A stretch of DNA of 12,012 nt from Chloroflexota bacterium (GTDB lineage Bacteria; Chloroflexota; Anaerolineae; Ardenticatenales; Ardenticatenaceae). A model generated the notes under the pieces. That model made no database searches and was not told where the DNA came from. It saw nothing but the letters and a program-made list of their open reading frames with translations. Each line of letters opens with the position of its first letter. Within the stretch, counting starts at the first letter, position 1. A program made the position numbers and the translations under genes. Shown one piece after another: positions 1 through 6,704 of the stretch. The stretch covers positions 1-12,012 of the forward strand of contig DOUV01000514.1 of NCBI GenBank assembly GCA_003520455.1. Reading direction: 5' to 3'.

Positions 1-2
1 TG

Positions 3-74
3 GCGCACGCGGACTTGGGCTTCCTCTTCCACCTGGAGCAAACGGTGGAGTGTCGCCTGTTGCGAGCCGCGTGA
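3..74 (+). CDS. 3' end of an unidentified gene (partial)
   Basis: An open frame enters from the left edge and ends at TGA 72-74, giving 23 residues that finish LEQTVECRLLRAA. Nearly every codon ends in G or C, which matches real genes in this window and argues for coding, but the fragment is too short to assign a family. No ribosome binding site or start lies inside the window. It could also be a chance open stretch in GC-rich DNA. Confidence 0.35.
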   Translation, partial: AHADLGFLFHLEQTVECRLLRAA

Positions 75-225
75 TCCCTGGTCGCGCATCGCCACGCTCC
101 TCATGCCGGCTCTCGCGCCGCTGGCCACACGAAAATCTTCGACCGGCGAACGGAAAAGCAGAGCCGTCTGCTACCTAGTGTATAGATCTCCGGTCAATGA
201 CAGTACCTACGTTTGTGACCTGCGA

Positions 226-279
226 AGGTGCTCTCTGTCACGCGCGCGGCCTCGCGCCCAAGTGCTTTTTGTCACGTGC
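226..279. repeat. Imperfect 20-bp direct repeat, 34-bp period
   Basis: Copy 1 (226-245) and copy 2 (260-279) match at 16 of 20 positions and share the core TGTCACG in the same orientation. The 34-bp offset is about three helical turns, the kind of spacing seen for paired regulator sites. That role is inference; a chance repeat in low-complexity sequence is possible. Confidence 0.35.
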
Positions 280-354
280 TTTTGATGAAGTCGAATGGCT
301 GATTGATCGGCGTTTGGACGGTATCATAGGTGTAGTCAGCTTCCCCGTTCCCCG

Positions 355-437
355 GCGCTGCCTGGCTGCAGCGCGACGCTCTGGGGCCGCCGGGATGAAG
401 AGACGCTTTGTCCGCATCGCACCATGCCCCGGCGGCC
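355..437 (+). promoter_or_regulatory. Two GC-rich stem-loops in the CBS gene leader
   Basis: A perfect 7-bp stem (GCGCTGC at 355-361 with GCAGCGC at 368-374, 6-nt loop) is followed by a perfect 10-bp stem (GGCCGCCGGG at 385-394 with CCCGGCGGCC at 428-437, 33-nt loop). Both lie 75-160 nt before the CBS start. They could form a structured 5' leader, or be a dispersed palindromic repeat. I do not recognise a known riboswitch. Confidence 0.35.
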
Positions 438-513
438 ACGTCGGGGCTGTTTGTATTCTCGGAACAATCCATCCCACTTCTCCCTGTCACCGGGGAAACT
501 CGCGGAGGTCTCG

Positions 514-945
514 ATGGAACAACTGATGGTCAGAGATTGGATGACGCCCGATCCGATTACGGTCGAGCCGCGGACGACCTTACCCGCCGCCTATTACCTC
601 ATGAAACTCAACCACATTCGCCGGCTGCCGGTCGTCGATCATGAGAGCCGCCTGGTCGGCATTGTGACGTTGGGCGATATTCGCGAGGCCCGGCCAAAGG
701 AGTCGACCCGGTTGAACCTCTGGGAACACCACTTCTTGACGGCCAGCCTTGAAGTTCAAGACTTTATGTCACCCAACCCGGTCGCCGTGGCGCCGGACAC
801 ATCAATCAGGCACGCGGCTCAGCTCATGCTCCAGCGCAAAATTGGCGGCCTCCCCGTCGTGGACGGTGGACGGTTGGTTGGGATTCTCACGGAATCGGAC
901 CTCTTGCGGTTGCTCGTGGAGCAGCTCCTGCCAGAGCCCGAATGA
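514..945 (+). CDS. Tandem CBS-domain protein
   Basis: This 143-aa protein consists of two CBS domains (a Bateman module), roughly residues 7-58 and 82-136. Each opens with the usual pattern (WMTPDPITV and FMSPNPVAV), continues with a helix and an RRLPVVD / GGLPVVD strand, and closes with LVGIVTLGDI / LVGILTESDL. Such stand-alone proteins usually bind adenosine nucleotides and act as energy or redox sensors; the ligand here is unknown. An upstream in-frame ATG at 424 exists, but GGAGGT at 504-509 sits 4 nt before ATG 514 and the CBS fold begins right after it, so I chose 514. It precedes the universal stress protein on the same strand, a common pairing, though 227 nt with a strong inverted repeat separates them. 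Confidence 0.9.
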   Translation: MEQLMVRDWMTPDPITVEPRTTLPAAYYLMKLNHIRRLPVVDHESRLVGIVTLGDIREARPKESTRLNLWEHHFLTASLEVQDFMSPNPVAVAPDTSIRHAAQLMLQRKIGGLPVVDGGRLVGILTESDLLRLLVEQLLPEPE

Positions 946-1016
946 GAGCCCAATGTGAGTGCGTGAACCGAGCGGGTTCGAATCCACTCGCTGCAGGGGA
1001 GGATGGCCCCGGCGCG

Positions 1017-1083
1017 GCACCGGACAGCACCCAACGCTGCCAGTTGGCGCACTCCCGCACGGTCTTTGGGTGCTGTCCGATGC
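1017..1083. other. Long inverted repeat between CBS and Usp genes
   Basis: CGGACAGCACCCAA at 1021-1034 is perfectly complementary to TTGGGTGCTGTCCG at 1066-1079. Extending to 1017 and 1083 gives 17 of 18 paired positions around a 31-nt loop, which itself holds a small GCCA/TGGC hairpin. There is no T-run after either arm, so it is not a standard intrinsic terminator. It lies 72 nt after the CBS stop and 90 nt before the Usp start. It could be an RNA processing or stability element, an attenuator, a protein-binding dyad or a repeat remnant. Confidence 0.6.
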
Positions 1084-1172
1084 CGGTCTTCCCCCGCTCC
1101 CGGGCGAAGGAGTTCGTCGCGGGGTGTCAGCCCTGATGATCGTGCCGATCCGATAGACATGGAGGTGCGAAA

Positions 1173-2558
1173 ATGACGACCCACAAAATTCTGATCCCAC
1201 TGGACGGCTCCGAGTTCAGCCGCCAGATTTTGCCCCCCGTTCGCCGTCTTTTCGGTCCGGAAAGCTCTCAGTTGATCCTGCTGCACGTCACGCCCCTTCT
1301 GGAGGAACTCGCCGTGGCACCGGCTCGCCCGCCCCTCATCGATGCGGGTGTGCTCTCGACCTGGCCGGGAACGGGCGCTATTCAGCACCCGAGCCATTCC
1401 ATCTCCGCCACTCAGGTATGGCACAGTGTTCCGCCAGCGGTCGCGGATGCGCTGCAGGGGGACGCGCAAGCTCTGCGCGCTGCCGGCTACCCGGTGTCCC
1501 TGGCCGTTCGGTTCGGCGACCCGGCTCAGGAAATCCTCGACCTCGTCGAGGACGAGGCCGTGGACCTGGTAGCAATGGCAACCCACAGTCGGACCGGGCT
1601 CGGCCGGCTCGTACTCGGCAGCGTCGCCGAACAGGTGCTCCATAACATAACGGTCCCGGTGATGCTGATGCGCCCGTTCGCGCGTCCCGCCCGGCAGTCC
1701 GGCGCGGGAGAGTTGCTGGCGGAACGCCTGGCAGAGGGACTCCCGGTCCGAATGGTGGTGGCCACGGATGGTTCTGCGCTCGCCCAGCTGGCCACAACCT
1801 TCGCCGGCGAGCTAGCCAGGCGGCTGAGCGCTGAGCTCACCTTACTCGTCGCTGTTCACGGCGATGCGACCAGCGTTCGCAGTCATAAAATCCTGGACGC
1901 GGCCCGCAATCTCCTCGGCGGCCTGAATTCGGTTCAGAAGGCGATTCCACTGGCCGAATTCAACTACGAGGTCGTCCTCGCGCAACTTGCCGAGTTACCG
2001 GTCGATCTTCTGGTCATCGGGCCCTTTGAGGATCGGAGCCCGTCGAGCGCCTACTCCGTCGGGCTGACTGCCCGCCGCCTGGTCCAGCTCGCACCGACCT
2101 CCGTGTTGGTGGTGAAGGGCGAGCCACGCGCGGCCGGCAGTATTCTAGCCTGCACTGCCGTTGGCGATGAAGTGGTCGTGGATGTCGCTGCGCGGCTTGC
2201 CAAAGCCATCGGGGCAGAATTGCGCCTCCTCCACGTGGTGGCGCTGACCGAGGATGAGTGCCTGGCGCTCTCTGATGGTATCGACATCCCGCTGACCGCC
2301 GTGTTCGATCGCCACACGACGCAGGCGCGGTATCTCAAGGCCTGCATCGCCAGGCTCGAGGCCCTGGGATTCGGTCACGAGGCGGTGACGGTCCGCTGCG
2401 GAGCGCTGCCCGAGGCCATCTTCGAGGAAGTCCGCGAGGGTGGCTTTGATCTGATCGTCGTCGGCAGCCAGACTCGACCGGAATACTTCCTCGGGAGCCT
2501 CGCCGATCGCGTCGTCAGGTACGCACCGCGGTCGGTTCTGGTCGTGCGAACATCGTAG
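1173..2558 (+). CDS. Universal stress protein with three Usp-like units
   Basis: The 461-aa protein is about three times the usual UspA length. Unit 1 (about residues 4-168) begins KILIPLDGSEFS, has a long insert after strand 2, and carries a near-canonical nucleotide loop, ATHSRTGLGRLVLGS (136-150). Unit 2 (about 190-316) begins VRMVVATDGSALA but has a degenerate loop after VIGP. Unit 3 (about 322-460) keeps VVGSQ...LGSLADRVV with a shortened loop and loses the N-terminal D-G-S. Usp proteins are cytoplasmic, often ATP-binding, and support survival under starvation or stress; only unit 1 looks clearly able to bind nucleotide. GGAGGTG at 1161-1167 lies 5 nt before ATG 1173, fixing the start. 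Its upstream neighbour is a CBS protein, a typical stress partner. Confidence 0.92.
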   Translation: MTTHKILIPLDGSEFSRQILPPVRRLFGPESSQLILLHVTPLLEELAVAPARPPLIDAGVLSTWPGTGAIQHPSHSISATQVWHSVPPAVADALQGDAQALRAAGYPVSLAVRFGDPAQEILDLVEDEAVDLVAMATHSRTGLGRLVLGSVAEQVLHNITVPVMLMRPFARPARQSGAGELLAERLAEGLPVRMVVATDGSALAQLATTFAGELARRLSAELTLLVAVHGDATSVRSHKILDAARNLLGGLNSVQKAIPLAEFNYEVVLAQLAELPVDLLVIGPFEDRSPSSAYSVGLTARRLVQLAPTSVLVVKGEPRAAGSILACTAVGDEVVVDVAARLAKAIGAELRLLHVVALTEDECLALSDGIDIPLTAVFDRHTTQARYLKACIARLEALGFGHEAVTVRCGALPEAIFEEVREGGFDLIVVGSQTRPEYFLGSLADRVVRYAPRSVLVVRTS

Positions 2559-2629
2559 CCAGACGAGCGAAAGGGAACTGGGGAACCTCAGGGAAATTTG
2601 GACGAACTGTCCTGAGAGTAGCCGTTGGA

Positions 2630-2653
2630 GGTGCAGGCGCAGGCGGTTGCACC
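2630..2653. repeat. Short dyad 72 nt after the Usp gene
   Basis: GGTGCA (2630-2635) pairs with TGCACC (2648-2653) around a 12-nt G/C-rich loop containing the tandem GGCGCAGGCGG. It may be a weak terminator-like hairpin for the Usp transcript or a degraded repeat; there is no T-run. Confidence 0.3.
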
Positions 2654-2843
2654 TTCTCCGGACGGCCCTTTTCATCCCTCACGGTAGGGCACGACCGCAT
2701 GAACAACTCGGGGGAATTGAAAGCTCGACCTGCCAGGGTGACGATCGGGCCACAGGCATGGCGAAAGTTCCCGTCATGCATCGGGCCGGGGTTGTCGAAG
2801 CCCGTACGAAGAGACGCTTCAATGGGAATACCGTGTGCTCGGC

Positions 2844-2862
2844 GGGCGAGGGCACTGCCCTC
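2844..2862. repeat. REP-like palindrome, copy 1
   Basis: GGGCGAGGGCACTGCCCTC is centred on C2855 with 7-bp perfect arms. It matches the larger palindrome at 9532-9560 at 18 of 19 positions, differing only in the central base. Two intergenic copies 6.7 kb apart suggest a dispersed extragenic palindrome family. Confidence 0.6.
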
Positions 2863-2896
2863 ACCTCCCTCATACACACGATCCGAAGAAGAGCAC

Positions 2897-2934
2897 AGAG
2901 GGAAGAGCCTGGCGGGTGCCAGGCTCTTCCCTCT
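2897..2934. terminator. Strong hairpin, probable bidirectional terminator
   Basis: Arms 2897-2913 and 2918-2934 are perfectly complementary over 17 bp, with a 4-nt loop (GGGT). This is one of the strongest hairpins in the window. It lies between the + strand Usp gene and the convergent - strand small ORF that stops at 2998, a sensible place for a shared terminator. The flanks are only modestly T-rich on each outgoing strand (CTTGT on +, GCTCTTCTTC on -), so termination efficiency is uncertain. Confidence 0.6.
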
Positions 2935-2997
2935 TGTACTGATCCACACCTCTCCACGCTATCGATCCATCATCAACCCTACTCCCAATACCAACCG

Positions 2998-3186
2998 CTA
3001 CCCTTCCTCGCTTTCCTCTTCTTCCTTCGCTTCCGACTCCTCGCGAACGACCGTTGGGGGCGTCCCGGTCGCCTTGGGAAACCCTTGGAGAATGTCGCCG
3101 CTCCCACCAGGGCCAGAGTCCTCTACCACTTCCTCGACCCTGGGGATCGAGGTCTCATCTTCCATACCGTAGTCGTCTACGTCCAC
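2998..3186 (-). CDS. Small acidic protein, unknown function
   Basis: GTG at 3186 is preceded by AAGGAG with 8 nt spacing, a near-ideal ribosome binding site, and the frame runs 62 codons to TAG. The product is strongly acidic, starting MDVDDYGMEDET, with a middle Gly/Pro part (SGPGGSGDILQGFP) and ending in an Asp/Glu/Ser-rich tail (EAKEEEESEEG). It has no membrane segment, no cysteine and no known motif, and is probably disordered. A strong hairpin sits 64 nt past its stop. On the same strand upstream is a small membrane protein gene, 204 nt away. I do not recognise a family. Spurious coding is possible, but the combination of ribosome binding site, start and terminator makes it credible. Confidence 0.5.
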   Translation of the reverse strand: MDVDDYGMEDETSIPRVEEVVEDSGPGGSGDILQGFPKATGTPPTVVREESEAKEEEESEEG

Positions 3187-3390
3187 GGGCCGCTCTCCTT
3201 GTTCCGTCTACCCTCAGCCGATCCGTCACCCTGGTCCCTTCGGTGCTTTCGATGAAAGAAGGTGCAAGAACCGGACCGCGAACCGGCATTGACGGTGTCT
3301 TTCAGGTATACACGTTATGGCCGCTGCGCACACGCGGCCCAATCAGAGTGCTGCCCAACCATCTGGCTTGACCGGAGAACGGCCGGTATG

Positions 3391-3957
3391 TCAGAGCAGC
3401 CGGTTCAGGAACTGGGTCGTCACGGCCGTGCCGAAGCCATAGGCGAGGTGCGCGCCGAGCCGGTTCGCGTGTTGTCGGGGAGGAACGGATGTTGGCCCGC
3501 CTTGCAGCCCGAGAAGAGGCACCGTCAACTCATCGCCGAAGAGCCAGAGCCCGGTCGCAAAGGCCAGGCCGCCGCGGATATCCGGAAAGCCGGCCGCGGC
3601 TCGGATGGCGCCGTAGATGCCGCCCTGCAGCATCCCATAGATCCAGTGAACCAGATAGCTCAACGTCGTCTTCGTCTCTTGGGACTGCGCCTCCTGGCCG
3701 GTGAGCGCGCGATACGCGATTCGACCGAGGGCTGCTGTCGATGACTCGCCCTCCTGGTACTGCTTTCCGATCAGTGAAATTGAGTCGAGCGGCTGGGGCT
3801 CGACGTGGCCGCTCGACTCACTCGTTTGGTTCGACACCCAACTCGTCACCAGTGGCGCCACCCACTGCCAGTAGCTGTCCATGGCGATCAATCCGACGGC
3901 ACCGCCAGCCAGCCCGAGAACGAAGCCTTTCCAGCGATTCGCCTCCTGATGTTTCAC
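3391..3957 (-). CDS. Small integral membrane protein, possibly DUF1440/YagU-like
   Basis: The 188-aa product has hydrophobic segments at about residues 11-37, 101-123 and 129-150, and a final amphipathic stretch from 168. Conserved-looking features are MDSYWQWVAP, GLWLFGDELTVPLLGL and GAHLAYGFGTAV. This recalls DUF1440/YagU-type inner-membrane proteins of unknown function; I make that link from pattern memory only. Two GTG starts are possible, at 3966 and 3957. AGGAG on the - strand abuts the first but sits 8 nt before the second, so I chose 3957 (MKHQEANRWK). The gene stands downstream of the osmoprotectant operon on the same strand, separated by a palindromic repeat, so it is probably transcribed separately. 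Confidence 0.7.
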   Translation of the reverse strand: MKHQEANRWKGFVLGLAGGAVGLIAMDSYWQWVAPLVTSWVSNQTSESSGHVEPQPLDSISLIGKQYQEGESSTAALGRIAYRALTGQEAQSQETKTTLSYLVHWIYGMLQGGIYGAIRAAAGFPDIRGGLAFATGLWLFGDELTVPLLGLQGGPTSVPPRQHANRLGAHLAYGFGTAVTTQFLNRLL

Positions 3958-4050
3958 GCACCTCACTCCTTTCTTCGATGAGATTCCTTGACCGGTTGAC
4001 GCCCCAAATCCCTCTGGCCTCGCCGGGCAGTCCGTTCCGCCTCGAATGCG

Positions 4051-4138
4051 AGAGCGCCAGTCAAGGAGTCAGACTTCCAAAGTCTCGGAAGAGTTCGGAA
4101 GTCTCCGACCACGCGCCCGGGCGACTCTTTGACCGGTA
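4051..4138. repeat. Palindromic MITE/REP-like element A
   Basis: The element starts AGAGCGCCAGTCAAG (4051-4065) and ends CTTTGACCGGTA (4127-4138), imperfect terminal inverted repeats. Its core at 4071-4104 pairs AGACTTCCAAAGTCT with TTCGGAAGTCT and matches the core at 10575-10608 at 32 of 34 positions. Homology to the reverse complement of 10541-10620 continues through GAAGTCTCCGA..GCGCCC and TTGACCGGT. It lies between the last gene of the osmoprotectant operon and the downstream membrane gene, where it may also act as a transcript-end structure. Confidence 0.7.
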
Positions 4139-4140
4139 TG

Positions 4141-4776
4141 CTAACGCATCATGTCGCGGCCGATCCCCCACGACGCTCGCGCTTCGAGCCAACGGATGAC
4201 GAGGTTGACGACTGCGGCAAGAGCGGAGACGGCCAGGCTGCCGGCGACGATCTTTTGGGGGTTGCCCTGAGCCACCCCGCTGAACAGTAACTCACCGAGG
4301 CCACCGGCGTTGATCAGGCTGGCGATGGTGCCAATCGCGATCGTAGAGAGGGTGGCAATGCGAATGCCGGCCAGGATGACCGGCAGCGCCAGGGGCAGTT
4401 CGACCCTGTAGAAACGTTGCCAGGGGGTCATGCCCATGCCGCGCGCCGCCTCGATGATGGCCGGGTCGATCCCATCGAGGCCGACGACGATGTTGCGAAC
4501 GAGAATCACCTGCGCGTACGCTACCAGCGCTACGAGCGCGGCCTCGAGACCGAGGCCAAAGACCGGGATGAGCAGGACAAAGAGCGAGAGACTGGGAATC
4601 GTGTAGATCACGCTGAGCACCCCCAAGACCGGCCCCTGAACATTCTTGACACGGACCAGCAGCAGCCCGAGCGGCATTGCAATGAGCAGGGCCAGGACGA
4701 GCGTCAACCCTGTCATGCGCAGATGCTCGAGGAAGAGCCCCCAGACGATCTGGGGGTTGGTCAGGAGATAGTTCAC
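4141..4776 (-). CDS. opuBB: Osmoprotectant ABC transporter, permease (OpuBB-type)
   Basis: This 211-aa membrane protein has about five or six hydrophobic segments and the permease EAA loop EAARGMGMTPWQRFYRVELP (109-128), which docks on the ATPase. The fold and the QIVWGLFLEHLRMT start are typical of OpuBB/OpuCB/YehY permeases for glycine betaine, choline or related solutes. The start is GTG 4776, overlapping the TGA of the ATPase gene by 4 bp (GTGA), which indicates translational coupling; GAGG lies 8 nt upstream. It is the last of four genes in the operon and would pair with the other permease (6705-7352) as a heterodimeric channel. The exact substrate cannot be read from the sequence. Confidence 0.93.
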   Translation of the reverse strand: MNYLLTNPQIVWGLFLEHLRMTGLTLVLALLIAMPLGLLLVRVKNVQGPVLGVLSVIYTIPSLSLFVLLIPVFGLGLEAALVALVAYAQVILVRNIVVGLDGIDPAIIEAARGMGMTPWQRFYRVELPLALPVILAGIRIATLSTIAIGTIASLINAGGLGELLFSGVAQGNPQKIVAGSLAVSALAAVVNLVIRWLEARASWGIGRDMMR

Positions 4777-5732
4777 GGCTCATGCCTCGCATCGATGATC
4801 CTGTGGAGGGTCTCGAACGTGAGCAGGCCGAGGAGTTGGCCGTCGTCGTCAACCACCGACAGTGCCTCCTCTTGACTCTTCAGCAGATCGGACAGCGCCA
4901 CACGCAGGTTCCGGTTGGCGGGAATCGTGCTGCGCGGCGGCGCCCTCCAGTCGAGCGGCTCGAGCGCATCGCGGGCACACAGGAGGCTGAGGCGGCGGAG
5001 CACATCGTCGGCATCGACCAATATGGCCACGAACTCGTTCGCGGGATGGGTCAGGATTTCGAGCGGCGGCGCGAACTGCTCAACGCGCCCGTCGCGCAAC
5101 ACCAGGATTCTATCGGCCAGCCGCAGTGCCTCGTCCACGTCGTGCGTGACGAAGAGGATGGTCTTGGCGAGGCGCCGCTGGATCGCGAGGAATTCATCCT
5201 GCATTCGAGCCCGGGTGATGGCATCGAGGGCACCGAAAGGCTCATCCATCAGCATGATGCCCGGATCGACCGCCAGCGCCCGGGCAATACCGACGCGCTG
5301 CTGCTCTCCGCCCGAGAGTTGGCGCGGGTACCGCCGGTGAAAACTAAGCGGCAGGCTGACCATCTCCAGAAGTTCGTCGATGCGCCGGCGGATGCGGGCC
5401 TTGTCCCACCCCAGCAGCTTCGGCACGGTGGCGATGTTCTCTTCGACGGTCATGTGCGGGAAGAGACCGGTCTGCTGGATGACGTAACCGATCGAGCGGC
5501 GCAACCTGGTTTTCGGAATCTCGAGGATATTGGTCCCATCGATGAAGATCGCGCCGCTTGTCGGCTCGTAGAGCCGGTTGACCATCTTGAGCAGGGTGGT
5601 CTTGCCAGAGCCAGAGGGGCCAAGGAAGACGACCAATTCACCCTCCCCGACCTCGAAGCTTACGCCGTCAACGGCCGGCACCGCACTCTCGCGGAAGCGC
5701 CTGGTCAATCCCTCGACACGGATGGTACTCAT
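4773..5732 (-). CDS. opuBA: Osmoprotectant ABC transporter, ATP-binding protein with CBS-like tail
   Basis: This 319-aa ATPase energises compatible-solute uptake. All nucleotide-binding motifs are intact: Walker A GPSGSGKT (38-45), Q-loop QQTG (86-89), signature LSGGEQQ (139-145), Walker B IMLMDEP (159-165) and H-loop His197. After about residue 235 there is a tail ending in a CBS-like half (ALSVVDDDGQLLGLLTFETL, about 290-309). OpuA/OpuC ATPases often carry two tandem CBS domains that sense ionic strength or nucleotides; here only one is evident, with a degenerate stretch before it. ATG 5732 is 25 nt after the receptor gene's stop; the ribosome binding site is weak (GTGAG). The gene overlaps the next permease by 4 bp. 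Confidence 0.95.
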   Translation of the reverse strand: MSTIRVEGLTRRFRESAVPAVDGVSFEVGEGELVVFLGPSGSGKTTLLKMVNRLYEPTSGAIFIDGTNILEIPKTRLRRSIGYVIQQTGLFPHMTVEENIATVPKLLGWDKARIRRRIDELLEMVSLPLSFHRRYPRQLSGGEQQRVGIARALAVDPGIMLMDEPFGALDAITRARMQDEFLAIQRRLAKTILFVTHDVDEALRLADRILVLRDGRVEQFAPPLEILTHPANEFVAILVDADDVLRRLSLLCARDALEPLDWRAPPRSTIPANRNLRVALSDLLKSQEEALSVVDDDGQLLGLLTFETLHRIIDARHEP

Positions 5733-5757
5733 TGGCGCGCCGTCTCACCCCCGATCC

Positions 5758-6675
5758 TCATTTGCGAATCAGCCCTTTCTCCACCAGGAACTGGCGCGCG
5801 ACCTCGGCGGGCTCCATCTTCGCCGGCCCATCGACCTTCCAGTTGAGCTCCGCCATGACCTCGTTGGTCAGCAGCGGCTCCACCTTGTTGAGCGCATCGG
5901 CGATGCCCGGATTGGCGCTCAGGGTATCCTGGCGAACCACCGGAGCAGCCTGGTAGGGCGGATAGAAGTTCTTATCGTCTTCGAGGCGGACCAGGTCGTA
6001 CCCCTGGAGTTGGCCGTCAGTCCCGAAGGCGACGACCACGTCGATGTCACCGTTGAGCAGAGCCTGGTAGCGCAGGCCCGGATCAAGCTGGCGCTGATCT
6101 TTGAACTGGAAGCCTCCATAGGCCTTCTGCAGACCGGGCAGACCATCCTCGCGGGCGAAGAATTCCGGCGGCCCGCCGATGACCAGGTTCGGGGCCGCCT
6201 GGGACAGATCGCTGAAGGTGCGAAGATTGAACTGGTCGGCGATTTTGGGCGTGGTCGCCAGGGCCTGGGTGTCGTTGAACGGCGCCGGCTGAAGCCAGGT
6301 GAGCTTGAAGCGCTGCTCGTACTCGCTTTTCACCTTTTCGAAGATCGCCTGACGGTCACTCATCGGCTCGTCCTTAAGAACGGTCAGCAACGCCGTGGAG
6401 GTGTACTCCGGATAGAGGTCGATGTCGCCCTTCAGCAGCGCCTCGTGCGCGACAGGCGTCGCGCCGAGGTTCAGCTTGCGCTCGACCTTGAAGCCGGCAT
6501 CTTCGAGCAAGTCGGCGTACATCTCGCCGAGGATGAATTCCTCAGTGAAGTTTTTCGAGCCGATGGCGATGGTCGAGGTGGACTGCTGGCCTGTCAAGCG
6601 GTTGCAGGCGGGCAAGAGCAGCACCACGACGAATAGAATGAGAATGCTCCGGCGGGCGGCACGGACGTCACGCAT
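5758..6675 (-). CDS. opuBC: Osmoprotectant ABC transporter, substrate-binding lipoprotein
   Basis: The 305-aa product starts with Arg-rich MRDVRAARRS, a hydrophobic stretch and the lipobox LPAC (Cys24), so it is a lipid-anchored extracytoplasmic receptor. The mature part opens with the OpuAC/OpuBC hallmark IAIGSKNFTEEFILGEMYAD and contains DLYPEYTSTALL and a second-lobe DIDVVVAFGTDGQL, typical of receptors for quaternary amines such as glycine betaine, choline or carnitine. The open frame extends back to 6963, but that part overlaps the upstream permease gene out of frame; AAGGAGG 8 nt before ATG 6675 decides the start. It lies 29 nt after the upstream permease and 25 nt before the ATPase, the second gene of the operon. 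Ligand identity is not determinable here. Confidence 0.95.
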   Translation of the reverse strand: MRDVRAARRSILILFVVVLLLPACNRLTGQQSTSTIAIGSKNFTEEFILGEMYADLLEDAGFKVERKLNLGATPVAHEALLKGDIDLYPEYTSTALLTVLKDEPMSDRQAIFEKVKSEYEQRFKLTWLQPAPFNDTQALATTPKIADQFNLRTFSDLSQAAPNLVIGGPPEFFAREDGLPGLQKAYGGFQFKDQRQLDPGLRYQALLNGDIDVVVAFGTDGQLQGYDLVRLEDDKNFYPPYQAAPVVRQDTLSANPGIADALNKVEPLLTNEVMAELNWKVDGPAKMEPAEVARQFLVEKGLIRK

Positions 6676-6704
6676 ACAGTCTTCCTCCTTGCTCGTACGA
6701 TTCC

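Larger units (their letters stand above)
75..513. other. Intergenic leader region upstream of the CBS gene
   Basis: I see no convincing gene in these 439 bases. The overlapping short open frames on both strands lack ribosome binding sites and family resemblance. The stretch holds an imperfect 20-bp direct repeat (226-245 and 260-279) and two inverted repeats (355-374 and 385-437), listed separately. The region may include the promoter and a structured 5' leader of the CBS gene; no clear -35/-10 pair was found. Confidence 0.5.
2559..2997. other. Intergenic region with palindromic repeats
   Basis: These 439 bases lie between the convergent Usp gene and a small - strand ORF. The open frames crossing them have no ribosome binding site or recognisable family, and several owe their openness to the palindromes. 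The region contains a 24-bp dyad (2630-2653), a REP-like palindrome (2844-2862) and a strong hairpin (2897-2934), listed separately. Confidence 0.6.

Noticed and set aside
970..995. tRNA-like T-arm motif GGGTTCGAATCC downstream of the CBS gene
   Set aside because: The T stem pairs at only two or three of five positions and no acceptor, D or anticodon arms can be folded upstream, so it is neither a tRNA gene nor a clear attachment site.
394..2826. Shared 12-mer GAAGAGACGCTT near 400 and near 2808
   Set aside because: A 12-base match is expected by chance in a 12-kb window and the similarity does not extend into the flanks.
2515..3255. Overlapping frames of about 140-200 aa in the Usp downstream region
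   Set aside because: They run through palindromes and hairpins, lack ribosome binding sites and resemble no family.
4782..6636. Long + strand open frames (about 350 aa) across the osmoprotectant operon
   Set aside because: They are antisense shadows of GC-rich coding sequence; the - strand proteins carry all the recognisable motifs.
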